From Paenibacillus farraposensis (GTDB taxonomy: Bacteria; Bacillota; Bacilli; Paenibacillales; Paenibacillaceae): a DNA stretch of 64,000 bases. This document shows positions 37,638 to 46,203 of this stretch, in pieces (position 1 is the first letter of the stretch; every line of letters starts with the position of its first letter). Where the stretch lies: assembly GCF_020736845.1 (NCBI RefSeq), contig NZ_JAFFQR010000019.1:33499-97498 (forward strand). The letters run 5' to 3'. The position numbers and the translations under genes were made by a program. Below the pieces are notes generated by a model, which was not told the DNA's origin, ran no database searches, and saw only the letters and a list, made by a program, of their open reading frames with translations.

Positions 37638-39494
37638 TTACTTAACCACATCGTATAACTCTTGGTTCCCTCCCAGAACAGTATCTCGCATGAAGTTATA
37701 CGATTGAGAGAGATCACCTGCTCTGGCCTTGGCGATATCCTGCTGTCCCTCACTGAGTTCACTGGAAGCGACTACCATCGTCGTAGCTCCTGCAGCGAGT
37801 GTGACACTGGCAGCAGCAGCCACAACTAAAGGAGCAGCTGCACCCGCTGTTAGAACAGTTGCCGCAACTCCCACAGCCACTGCTCCAATAATCATGGCTA
37901 TTTGTCCAAAACCTACTTTTTGCCTGCCTGCCTCCAACTTATTCACGAGGGCCTGACGTTTAGCTGCCGCATTATTATTTACCTGTTCCATCACCTGCTG
38001 ATCCTGAGCAATCAGAGCACTGTCATCGTATTGTACTGCTGGAGCTTTACCAGGTTTGCCCTCATAAAAGATCGTGGCAGCTTGAGCATTGCTTGTGTCC
38101 TCGATCAAGATCACCTGTTCCGGATTTACTCCTTCTACCGGACTACGAGAAATAGCTACAAGTTCACCAGCTGTCAATTGAATTTGCTTTGGGGCTGGCA
38201 TTTCACCAGCTAGATCAATAATAAAATCCGTGGTGGCCTTAACACACATATCCGTATCAGAGAGGATTTCAACCATTCCGTCGCCTGTAAGCTGGAGCTT
38301 AATGCTTTCCTGACTATTAGCCGCAAATACAACATCCTGACCCGTTAACCTCATTTCCTTATCCGAGTCATTCGTTAATGACTTAACAACAGGATCGGAA
38401 GATTTCTGGCTGTATTTGCTTTGTTCAGCCCCTCTTCGAACAGAGCTTATCGCAATAGCTCCTGTTTCCAAAGCCGTTGGGAAATGAAGCTTGACCGGAG
38501 AGCCCGGCTTGGGCATCATGTAGGCACTTTGATTGTCCATACCCGTGGAATAGGGGAACCAGCAAGTACCTGCATCGTCATTTGTGGAGTCAATATCCAA
38601 ATGCAGTTTGATCTGATTACGGGTTATCTGTGTAATCCGCCCCTCCAAAGAAAGCCCCTGAATAGCAGCGTTCACTATTTTTTTGGTTTTGATAGTACTT
38701 CGCGAAGTTAACGTATATGTATATAGCAGTTCCCCTTTGACAACAGATGCTGCTATTTCGCATACAACATACGCCTTATGCTGAAAATCAACTTGTGCTC
38801 CCAGTCCTAATGCCGCTCTGCTCTCCACTGTAAACAAAGTATGATCAGCCGCGTATTCCATCTGGGAAGATGATTTAAAACGGCTTTGCATCGTATAGGA
38901 ATCATTCTCCAACTTAGCCGTCTCCTGCCCCTCTGGTATACCCAGTATAAGTGACGGAGTCTCTTCGGACATAACCGGAATCACGACGGTATGTAAATGA
39001 GAGGCTATACGCTTGATGAATTGCCAATCCGTCTCTTCATATTGTAAAAGTAACTGCCCTGTCTTGATATTTCCTATCGTTTGATCCGAGCAATGTGCTC
39101 CAGGATAATCTTCTAATAGGTTGTCTACAATTTGCCCGTACGTTTTTTGCTTGTTTTGAAACGATCGCTTTTTCCACTCCAAATCCAACTGGTACGTGAA
39201 TGATATAGCTTCGATCTCTAGATAATTCACACCCTGCACATGCTGCACAACCGCTTGTTTGATGATTCCTTTAAAAATTGATTTTTCCTTTTTTTCATCT
39301 ATCGGATGGGCTTTAAAAAGTGAAACCTTGTCATCAACACTCATTCTCTGCAGGCTCTCGCTATGATGTTCAGGGATAACGGCTTTAAAACGAAGAACCG
39401 CATGTTCATTTATTTCTTGGAATAAGCTTAATTGTTCTACCCTCTGAATGTTATACGGGAAATCAAGTATTAATCCGGCATAAAAAATTTCCAT
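37638..39494 (-). CDS. VgrG/phage gpD-like spike-hub protein, possibly the 5' half of an RHS effector
   Basis: This 618-residue protein starts after GGGAGG. The N-terminal half follows the late-control-D/VgrG pattern (EIEAISFTYQLDLEWKKRSFQNKQKTY, QYEETDWQFIKRIASHLHTVVIPV). An OB-like middle with CWFPYSTG and MMPKPGSPVKLHFP comes next. The last 80 residues are hydrophobic and Ala-rich (MIIGAVAVGVAATVLTAGAA) and resemble RHS pre-toxin regions, not VgrG. The TAA at 37638-37640 is followed in the same frame by the RHS gene, so this may once have been one hub-RHS polypeptide. Confidence 0.82.
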   Translation of the reverse strand: MEIFYAGLILDFPYNIQRVEQLSLFQEINEHAVLRFKAVIPEHHSESLQRMSVDDKVSLFKAHPIDEKKEKSIFKGIIKQAVVQHVQGVNYLEIEAISFTYQLDLEWKKRSFQNKQKTYGQIVDNLLEDYPGAHCSDQTIGNIKTGQLLLQYEETDWQFIKRIASHLHTVVIPVMSEETPSLILGIPEGQETAKLENDSYTMQSRFKSSSQMEYAADHTLFTVESRAALGLGAQVDFQHKAYVVCEIAASVVKGELLYTYTLTSRSTIKTKKIVNAAIQGLSLEGRITQITRNQIKLHLDIDSTNDDAGTCWFPYSTGMDNQSAYMMPKPGSPVKLHFPTALETGAIAISSVRRGAEQSKYSQKSSDPVVKSLTNDSDKEMRLTGQDVVFAANSQESIKLQLTGDGMVEILSDTDMCVKATTDFIIDLAGEMPAPKQIQLTAGELVAISRSPVEGVNPEQVILIEDTSNAQAATIFYEGKPGKAPAVQYDDSALIAQDQQVMEQVNNNAAAKRQALVNKLEAGRQKVGFGQIAMIIGAVAVGVAATVLTAGAAAPLVVAAAASVTLAAGATTMVVASSELSEGQQDIAKARAGDLSQSYNFMRDTVLGGNQELYDVVK

Positions 39495-39526
39495 ATCGAG
39501 TTACCTCCCTTCTTTCATGGCTTAAC

Positions 39527-40000
39527 TTATTTACGTTGTCCATTATCAATGATGGTAATATTGCCGCCAAACAAGCAAGAATTGCAGCAACTGCTTAACA
39601 TTGCATCCGTGGGGCCCACTTTGACATCCTCTTTTCCAAAATCCCAAGGTCTGACTATTTTAGGAGTACACATAGCCACACATTCTGGCGGGGGGAGCTG
39701 CTCAAGAGGAATATCTTCTTCTTTCATAAATAGAGAGTTAAACCAGCCAACATCCTGTTTTGGAGCCTTTACGGCTTCTTCTACCTTTTTCATTTCAGCT
39801 TGTACTGCCGGGTTGTTGAGGCTCTTGCACACCCCAAAGGGACGAACATTTCGCTCAGGAAAAAAGTCATGAATATTCAGTTGGGGCTGTTCATGAATGT
39901 ATTCTCCATGACTCGCAGGTACGATGATTCTCGCTGGCCTTGACCCCTGGTCACAAAATGCGAAGGCACCGTGTACCACAAAACTCTTGTCGCCACTCAT
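39527..40000 (-). CDS. DUF4280 PAAR-like spike-tip protein
   Basis: This 157-residue protein carries the DUF4280 pattern: a Cys-containing N-terminal repeat (VVHGAFAFCDQGSRPARI), ECVAMCTPKIVRPW and CNSCLFGGNITIIDNGQ. DUF4280 proteins are PAAR-like and cap VgrG spikes. The ATG overlaps the previous stop (ATGA). The neighbouring hub and RHS genes make it the natural connector between spike and effector. Confidence 0.85.
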   Translation of the reverse strand: MSGDKSFVVHGAFAFCDQGSRPARIIVPASHGEYIHEQPQLNIHDFFPERNVRPFGVCKSLNNPAVQAEMKKVEEAVKAPKQDVGWFNSLFMKEEDIPLEQLPPPECVAMCTPKIVRPWDFGKEDVKVGPTDAMLSSCCNSCLFGGNITIIDNGQRK

Positions 40001-40539
40001 AGCGTCAGCCTCCCACTGTAGGTTTCTACCTTCTCTATTTTCATTCCAAACAGTTCCCTCCTTAATATGCTTTCGGTTATTTCCAGATTGATAACAAGCA
40101 TCGTCTCATCAATGCCTTTAATGCGAAAAACAGCATGTCCACGTGCCTTCTCTAAATCAATAACAATATGCTGTATTCTTCCTGCCTTATCAAAAACGGT
40201 TTGATCTGATAAACAGTCCAATCGATCAACAAGCATCAACCAGTAGGTGCTCTGTGATTCCATTTTTATATTTGTTAATACAGCACACTTAAAAATCACA
40301 TGCTCGTCATACATAGAAATTACTTTTTTTAGCGTGTCGGATACGAGCAGTACCGGACGTTCAATAAAATCCGGACAGACATGGTCTTCATCTCCGTTCA
40401 CGAATACAACTGTCAGATCTTTAATAGCTTCTGCTTGATCCGTTGTTACCTCCAACGTAGAGTTGGCTGCCTTTAATCCCTCAAATGTGATCAGGTGATC
40501 CTCAAGACTTTTATCCTGTGAAATGATAAAATATTCCAT
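39997..40539 (-). CDS. Imm11-like (DUF1629) protein
   Basis: This is a 180-residue protein from the ATG at 40539, which follows AAGGAGGGAAGT; the frame is open further upstream. The layout resembles Imm11/DUF1629: a YFIIS start, PDFIERPVLLVSDTLKKVI, YWLMLVDRLDCLSDQTVF, and an end with FRIKG...ESILRRELFGMKIEKV. Such proteins occur as immunity or accessory partners in RHS/VgrG clusters. Here it sits between the pentapeptide protein and the PAAR-like gene, so it may be a loading adaptor rather than immunity. Confidence 0.55.
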   Translation of the reverse strand: MEYFIISQDKSLEDHLITFEGLKAANSTLEVTTDQAEAIKDLTVVFVNGDEDHVCPDFIERPVLLVSDTLKKVISMYDEHVIFKCAVLTNIKMESQSTYWLMLVDRLDCLSDQTVFDKAGRIQHIVIDLEKARGHAVFRIKGIDETMLVINLEITESILRRELFGMKIEKVETYSGRLTL

Positions 40540-40588
40540 ACTTCCCTCCTTGACACACCACTTAATTGTGTCTAGTGACTCCGAAAAT

Positions 40589-41731
40589 TCAGACATTAGA
40601 ACATACTTGTATACTGTCAAGCTGCTGTCCATTTAACTTCAATATTTTAATATCTTTTTGAAGGAACATAGCACCTTCCAGATTGGCCTGGGAAAAATCC
40701 GTCTCTTTTAACAAAGCCCCTTTGAAATTAGCACCTCTCAAGTCCGCTCCCTTGAAACTCACCTCTTTTAAATTGGCTCCAGCAAAGTTCGTTTCCATGA
40801 ACGGGGGAATATGAAATTCCTTTTCTGTGGGTACTACAAAACTTCCCTGAACCTCTTCCAGTTGGGCTCTGGATAGATTGGCCCCTCTAAAATCCGCACC
40901 ATGGATTAAGCTGTAATCCAAGTTGGCCTCTTGTAGATTCGCATTACGGAAATCTGCACCGATGAGCGGGCATCCTACCAAATAGCTTCCTACCAATGAA
41001 GTTTTGGAAAAATGGCAGTAGCATAAGTTAACTAGCTTAAAATACATATGGCTAAGATCTAGATTCCTAAAACTTTCATGTGCATATTGATCATTTTCAT
41101 TAGGATCAAGTCTGCTTCTAACCTCCGTACTTTGCTGCTCTTTAGAGTTGAATTTATATACAAGCTCATTAAAATCCTTATACTCGCCCACGCGAATATA
41201 CACCTCGTCGTCCTTGCCCAACGCTATAAATTCCTCTGTCTCTACTGCATCTTTCATGACATGTCTTATTAAGTTAGCCATGTAATTTACATAAAGCGAT
41301 GCTTCTTCTCTCTTAATTTGAGATATATCAGCAGAATAAATTTTATTGACATACTTTTTACTATCTTGTGTAAGCTGACGCTCAAAGTTATCCAGAAAGT
41401 TAAATACCCAGCTGGCATCATATTCCTTTGCGCATTCTACCGGGTCCATATAGCCTTGATGATCATAAAAATAGATCCGGCAACTTGCATCATGATTAAT
41501 TACACGATGTCTGAAAAAAGTAAAATGTATATGCTGAATCTTTCCCTTATCACATTTCTTCTGCAAGTTGAGAGCTTGTGTACAACTATCCTTAAAAACA
41601 GAAAGAATTTGTCTCGCAAGTTCATCACGATTGTTTACCAAGTATTCGTGTAAGGCTGCAATCTGCTCTATACGATATTTTAGGACACTGTTTTCTCTTA
41701 AATGTAATAAAGCTTCATGACGTTTCACCAT
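40589..41731 (-). CDS. Pentapeptide-repeat protein
   Basis: This is a 380-residue protein. The N-terminal 215 residues are helical with no recognised fold. Residues 220-365 form A(D/N)LxX pentapeptide repeats (GADFRNANLQEANLDYSLIHGADFRGANLSRAQL and similar), predicting a right-handed quadrilateral beta-helix. Proteins of this kind occur next to VgrG/DUF4280 genes and may be adaptors or effectors. The start follows AGGGAGG. A secreted role is inference. Confidence 0.8.
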   Translation of the reverse strand: MVKRHEALLHLRENSVLKYRIEQIAALHEYLVNNRDELARQILSVFKDSCTQALNLQKKCDKGKIQHIHFTFFRHRVINHDASCRIYFYDHQGYMDPVECAKEYDASWVFNFLDNFERQLTQDSKKYVNKIYSADISQIKREEASLYVNYMANLIRHVMKDAVETEEFIALGKDDEVYIRVGEYKDFNELVYKFNSKEQQSTEVRSRLDPNENDQYAHESFRNLDLSHMYFKLVNLCYCHFSKTSLVGSYLVGCPLIGADFRNANLQEANLDYSLIHGADFRGANLSRAQLEEVQGSFVVPTEKEFHIPPFMETNFAGANLKEVSFKGADLRGANFKGALLKETDFSQANLEGAMFLQKDIKILKLNGQQLDSIQVCSNV

Positions 41732-41771
41732 AAAGGTTGACCTCCCTTGCTACTCCGGGTTGACAAGAAGA

Positions 41772-43265
41772 TTAGTTCGTGAATACTTCGGTACCTGCAA
41801 GCCTGGCGTTTCCTGCCTGATCCAGCGTGATCTTCCCCCCCTTATCACTTCCAATTACAATTTCATCTGTGGCGGTCATCATTAATGTCTTTTCAGCTCT
41901 TATTTTTACGTTTTCTTTAGAATGAAGTGATACTTCTTTTTGTCCGATGATTGTGACTGCACCACTAGCCTCCAATTTCACAATCGCCTGTCCTCCGTTA
42001 GCGGAAATCTCCACATGATCCGGCGTGAGCTTAACTTCCATTCCTGCTGGATTTCGGAAATATCGTACATTCGGGTCAGACATTCGGTCCCCTGAAGAAT
42101 TGCCACCTCCACCTGATGCGTTTCCTCCCCCACCGGAAGTGCTCCCATGCTTTGCAGCATCCTCCGAATACGAATTAACTGAACTGATGGCAAAAGCCGC
42201 ATCTTCCCATTGGCTCGGTAAATTCACTCGTACGCTATCTCCCTTTTCCGGCATGCAGTACCAGCCGCTTCCATCCTCTGAAGCGTATACTGTTGAATAT
42301 GGAAACCAGTAGGCAGTTCCTTCATCCTGATGATTATCAATTTCCAAATGAACTTTTACTGTATCCCGCTTGATCGCCAGTACCCTTCCCCCTATGGAAG
42401 CACCACGTATCCGTTCGTTATAAGGTTTGGCACGATTGATGCCTAAGCGGCTTGCTAGCGTATAGCGGTGAACGATTAATCCCTTTTCCATGGTTGATAT
42501 ACTTTTCTGGATAAAATAGGTTCTATCTTGGAAACGAATAGCATCGCCTAGGTTTAATATTTTATGAGTTTCTATCTCGTAATACACAAAATCCGTCTCA
42601 TGAACGTCTGCCTGATGATTTTTGGAATGTACCAAATATTCTGACAAATTCTTATGGACGGTATAATTAAAGTTTTCCAGGCGTTCAGTTGCTTCATCAT
42701 CAGGAATGCCAAAGAATGTTTTTATGCTTTTAAATTTCCCTACTGGCATGAGCACCGTGTTCACACGGGCAGCCATCCGTTTTAAAAAGGCCCAGTCAGT
42801 TTCGTGATATTGAAGGACAAAATTCCCAATGCTCTCATCACGGTCAGCGGAATATATAACATCATAATCATCGTATCCCCTGCCTACTTCCTTAACCAGG
42901 CGTGAATAGACAAGCGACGCATTCTGGTAAGATCTGGTCTTTACTTGCATGTCCAATAAATAAGAGTAGGTATAGGCCTCCGCTTTAAGGTAATACACAT
43001 CAAGCACTTTCCGAATTTCCATCATGCTGATTAATCCGCAAAATAGCTCTTTCCGTCCACCGTCCTCCAAAACCTGGTATACTTCCACCGGTGTCTGGGC
43101 TTGAATGGAGTGAACATATTTATCCTTTTGCTCTTCGGTGATCGTACCGGTAAAGGAAAGCTTGCCGTGTTCATTCACCTGATGAATCATTTTTAACTCT
43201 TTTAGCTTCACCTGCTCAAAAGGACTTATTTTGACGTTGTCATAAGCAAGAATAGGGGTACTCAT
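41772..43265 (-). CDS. VgrG/phage gpD-like spike-hub protein
   Basis: This is a 497-residue protein from the ATG at 43265, preceded by GGAGGTGGACA and overlapping the previous stop (ATGA). The gpD/VgrG-type N-terminal half (YLKAEAYTYSYLLDMQVKTRSYQN, FVLQYHETDWAFLKRMAARVNTVLMPV) is followed by an OB-like region with WFPYSTVYASEDGSGWYCMPEKGDSVRVNLPS and a Gly/Ser linker. A beta-rich needle-like C-terminus (EVSLHSKENVKIRAEKTLMM) follows. It is probably the core spike of the apparatus. It is a paralogue of the 618-residue hub but lacks that protein's hydrophobic tail. Confidence 0.85.
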   Translation of the reverse strand: MSTPILAYDNVKISPFEQVKLKELKMIHQVNEHGKLSFTGTITEEQKDKYVHSIQAQTPVEVYQVLEDGGRKELFCGLISMMEIRKVLDVYYLKAEAYTYSYLLDMQVKTRSYQNASLVYSRLVKEVGRGYDDYDVIYSADRDESIGNFVLQYHETDWAFLKRMAARVNTVLMPVGKFKSIKTFFGIPDDEATERLENFNYTVHKNLSEYLVHSKNHQADVHETDFVYYEIETHKILNLGDAIRFQDRTYFIQKSISTMEKGLIVHRYTLASRLGINRAKPYNERIRGASIGGRVLAIKRDTVKVHLEIDNHQDEGTAYWFPYSTVYASEDGSGWYCMPEKGDSVRVNLPSQWEDAAFAISSVNSYSEDAAKHGSTSGGGGNASGGGGNSSGDRMSDPNVRYFRNPAGMEVKLTPDHVEISANGGQAIVKLEASGAVTIIGQKEVSLHSKENVKIRAEKTLMMTATDEIVIGSDKGGKITLDQAGNARLAGTEVFTN

Positions 43266-43888
43266 TTGCTGTCCACCTCCAGTGAAGAAATCATGCCTTC
43301 GGCAATCCACTTCCATAAGTTTCGTTGCCGATCACTACCGTTCACATTAATAATGAGCTGATGGTTACCTTTTTCTACAAAGCATAAATAATTGAACACT
43401 ACTCCATTAGCCACGTTACTGGTGAACAGACAATAATGAGGCTCTAATGCGTCATGATTAACCGTACCGTCCTCGGCCCAGTGGATTGGCATCTCCATCG
43501 CATGAAATTGTTGAAGCATGGAATTTTTCATGTGCTTCATAGAAAATTTTTCTTTTGACTCTATCCAATTAAAAATAACGTTAATTTCATGTTCGTCATT
43601 GCAAAAAACCATATGCTCATCCGTTTCAAGGGTGCAGACAAAAAAATCGGTTGGGAAGTTTATACTTAAACCTGTCTTCATTACATTCAACCTTCCAAAT
43701 TCCAATTGGATGGCATCATTGTCCAAGCTCCCTCTCTTTACTCCTTTAATGATATCTTCAGTCTTCCATTGCTGCTCTTCTTCGTGCTCTGTATCATTCA
43801 TCGAAGGGTTAGCAGAAGGTTCATTCGGAATCTGTTGGTTCCGCTGCTCTTTTTCCAGCTTGGCAATTTCCTCGTCCAAATATTTCAT
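43262..43888 (-). CDS. Conserved-looking hypothetical protein of the injection cluster
   Basis: This is a 208-residue protein. Residues 1-50 are highly charged (KLEKEQRNQQIPNEPSAN...EHEEEQQ), then a mixed fold (LSINFPTDFFVCTLE, INVIFNWIESKEKF, LIINVNGSDRQRNLWKWI). Faint resemblance to DcrB-like beta-sheet proteins is noted but not trusted. It sits directly before, and is coupled to, the hub gene. Confidence 0.6.
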   Translation of the reverse strand: MKYLDEEIAKLEKEQRNQQIPNEPSANPSMNDTEHEEEQQWKTEDIIKGVKRGSLDNDAIQLEFGRLNVMKTGLSINFPTDFFVCTLETDEHMVFCNDEHEINVIFNWIESKEKFSMKHMKNSMLQQFHAMEMPIHWAEDGTVNHDALEPHYCLFTSNVANGVVFNYLCFVEKGNHQLIINVNGSDRQRNLWKWIAEGMISSLEVDSK

Positions 43889-43914
43889 TGATTCACACTC
43901 CTCTATCTGATTTT

Positions 43915-44691
43915 CTAATCCACAATCATCCGCCCGCCTCCGCTGCCTTGCCAGCGGCCTGCTGCTCGTTTTCCCCGTCCGGCTCCCTCCAGGATCAGCA
44001 CCAGCTGCCTATGGAGCTGAGCAGAAGAATAATCTCTGTATTCCGCACCATTTCGGTTTGCGATGTAATGCTGAATAGACTCCCTGTCCACGGCTTCCAG
44101 GTTCAGGCACATCAACGCAAACATACAGTCCATCGGATCGGATGTACCGCTTTTAAGCAGCTCGGATGCAAAGTACCGCATCGTCTCCGGGCGCAATGTA
44201 CTCTGCTTCAGGCCCGCAAATGGAGCATGGATATCACTCCATGTATTGAATTCGGTTGCTATGTCGGCAAAATCCTGATAATCCGAGCGAAGCACGGCTC
44301 CATCCTTGAGCTTGAATCTGCCCAGCTCCAGCTCATCCAATCCGATCTCGGCCTCGTCCTCCAGCACAATATCTGCATGATGAGCGGTGAAATCCGGGCG
44401 ATCTGTTTGTTCCAAAAAGAGCAGCTTCAACACTGACAGCCTCCCGGTGGCTGTATACGGCACTTCCTGTTCCTGCTCTAGCAGATACAGTCTGCCCTTA
44501 TGCTTCACAATGCCTCTGCCTACGATCAGCGTGTGTTCCCCGACAGTCACATTCATTCCGGTAATGATGCCATCCGAATAATCCTGATACCGGATATCCA
44601 GAAAACTGCGGGGGTAGTCCCGCAGGTTCTCCAGCATCTCGGTTTTGAGAATACGGCCTTTCTCAAACTTCGGCACGATATGGGTTAACAT
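43915..44691 (-). CDS. Uncharacterised injection-cluster protein (baseplate candidate)
   Basis: This is a 258-residue protein from the ATG at 44691 after GAGAGGAGG. Residues 10-80 (RILKTEMLENLRDYPRSFLDIRYQ then YSDGIITGMNVTVGEHTLIVGRGIVKHKGRLYLL) resemble the start of phage baseplate or fibre-attachment proteins, with a beta-rich G-containing module. The C-terminus is basic and Gly-rich. A structural role is inferred from context only. Confidence 0.5.
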   Translation of the reverse strand: MLTHIVPKFEKGRILKTEMLENLRDYPRSFLDIRYQDYSDGIITGMNVTVGEHTLIVGRGIVKHKGRLYLLEQEQEVPYTATGRLSVLKLLFLEQTDRPDFTAHHADIVLEDEAEIGLDELELGRFKLKDGAVLRSDYQDFADIATEFNTWSDIHAPFAGLKQSTLRPETMRYFASELLKSGTSDPMDCMFALMCLNLEAVDRESIQHYIANRNGAEYRDYSSAQLHRQLVLILEGAGRGKRAAGRWQGSGGGRMIVD

Positions 44692-44799
44692 GTGTTTTCC
44701 TCCTCTCCGTGCCGATTTCGGCACAAGTGTCGCCCGGCACCTCAGTACCGGCATTGCGGCCACAACGTAATGCGCCAGCCGGTTCGCTCTGCGCCGTCA

Positions 44800-45387
44800 T
44801 TACTGTTTTGTCTGCTCTTCTTTATTTAGAGATATAGACAACCGATTTACGCCGGGCGCAGGAGCCGGGACAGGCATCTCTGTCAGCGGTGGATTTTGCT
44901 TAATATACTCCGAGTAGTTCAGCCATTTTTTGTTTACCACATAGGTATGAGCGATTTTGTCATGCAGTGCCTGCTTCTTAGCCGTGAATGCCACCATGAT
45001 GTAACCGACAAATATAGTGACTAAGCCAATGATTTTACTCCAGTAGCGGGCGTTGGCCCGTCCAAAAGATATTTTTTCATTATTTTTATCCACAACGACA
45101 ATCCCCGCAGCCAGCTTGCCGACCGTTCCTCTGCATGTTGACGATTCCATGATGGTGTGGTATAGCCAATCCAATAGAAGAGGGCTAAAAAGAGTAGTAG
45201 CTCCCAAAATTCTCAACGACTCATCGTCTAAGTGTGAACCATACTCCAAAAACGTCGGCATTTTTAAGAACACAGAGATAAACCCTATCGCCACAAACAG
45301 CAACGTAGTAAATAAACGAATAATTACAAATAAAATGGTATAATCTAGCAAGTTAGCTAAACATCTTTTCCAAAAACCAGCGTACAT
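44800..45387 (-). CDS. RDD-family membrane protein
   Basis: This is a 195-residue protein from the ATG at 45387 after AGGAGGAGC. It has the RDD pattern: AGFWKRCLANLLDY at the first helix, further helices around 30-55 and 75-100, then TVGKLAAGIVVVD and the RARYWSKIIG helix, with KKQALHDKIAHTYVV near the end. It sits in the middle of the injection cluster; the role is unknown. A partial copy of its 3' end lies just upstream. Confidence 0.82.
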   Translation of the reverse strand: MYAGFWKRCLANLLDYTILFVIIRLFTTLLFVAIGFISVFLKMPTFLEYGSHLDDESLRILGATTLFSPLLLDWLYHTIMESSTCRGTVGKLAAGIVVVDKNNEKISFGRANARYWSKIIGLVTIFVGYIMVAFTAKKQALHDKIAHTYVVNKKWLNYSEYIKQNPPLTEMPVPAPAPGVNRLSISLNKEEQTKQ

Positions 45388-45480
45388 CCTGCTGCTCCTC
45401 CTGCTTAAAGCCTGCTGTTCATCAGAATCTTTGAATCTGTGTGCCAACCTAATGGATATCACACCATATTACTGCTTTAT

Positions 45481-45640
45481 CTACTCTTCTTTATTCAGAG
45501 GTATGGACAGTCGATTCACACCGGGTGCAGCAGCCGGGACAGGCGTCTCTGCCAGCGGTGGATTTTGCTTCATATATTCCGAGTAGTCCAGCCAATTTTT
45601 GTTCACCACATAGGTATGAGCGATTTTGTCATGCAGGTTT
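45481..45640 (-). pseudogene. Partial duplicate of the RDD gene 3' end
   Basis: About 155 bp read HDKIAHTYVVNKNWLDYSEYMKQNPPLAETPVPAAAPGVNRLSIPLNKEE, nearly matching the C-terminus of the intact RDD protein downstream, including the stop-proximal DNA. No start or upstream portion exists. It looks like debris from unequal recombination between the two RDD genes. Confidence 0.75.
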
Positions 45641-45652
45641 ATATATCTACTT

Positions 45653-46159
45653 TTACATCCCGGTCCCCTGCCGAGCCTGCTCACGAAGGATATAATTCAG
45701 CTCGCGCTTGTCTATTACATAGGTACCTGCAATCAGATCGTGGAGAGCCTGTTTTTTAGCCGTAAAGGCGGTCATAATAAAGCCGATGAACAAAATGATG
45801 ACCGATAGAAGCTTACTCCAGTAACGGGCGCTGGCACGGCCAAAGCTGAGCTTCTGGTTAAACTCATCTACCACAATGATCCCGAGAGCCAGCTTGCCTA
45901 CCGTGGCTTTGCATTTGGACGATTCCATGATGGCGTAATACAGCCATATAACACCTAAATACAATAAATCCTGTACAACGATTCTCGCCGTAGATATCGG
46001 TGTCTCGGCGGCTTTGATCACTGTCGCCGTTGAAAGCCCCCCATCCCCAACTGCATGTATCACGATCAAGATCAAACCGATAATCGAAAATACGAACCAC
46101 AAAATAAGACTGTCGATAATATGGGACAAAACCCGTTTCCAAAAACCTGCGTATAACAT
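45653..46159 (-). CDS. RDD-family membrane protein (second copy)
   Basis: This is a 168-residue protein from the ATG at 46159 after TGGAGGG. It has the same layout as the neighbouring RDD protein (LYAGFWKRVLSHIIDSLILWFV, TVGKLALGIIVVDEFNQKLSFGRASARYWSKLL, KKQALHDLIAGTYVI), but a different C-terminal tail. The pair arose by duplication. Confidence 0.82.
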   Translation of the reverse strand: MLYAGFWKRVLSHIIDSLILWFVFSIIGLILIVIHAVGDGGLSTATVIKAAETPISTARIVVQDLLYLGVIWLYYAIMESSKCKATVGKLALGIIVVDEFNQKLSFGRASARYWSKLLSVIILFIGFIMTAFTAKKQALHDLIAGTYVIDKRELNYILREQARQGTGM

Positions 46160-46203
46160 ACTATTCCCTCCAGATATTGTATTCTCATATTCCACAGCCT
46201 GTC

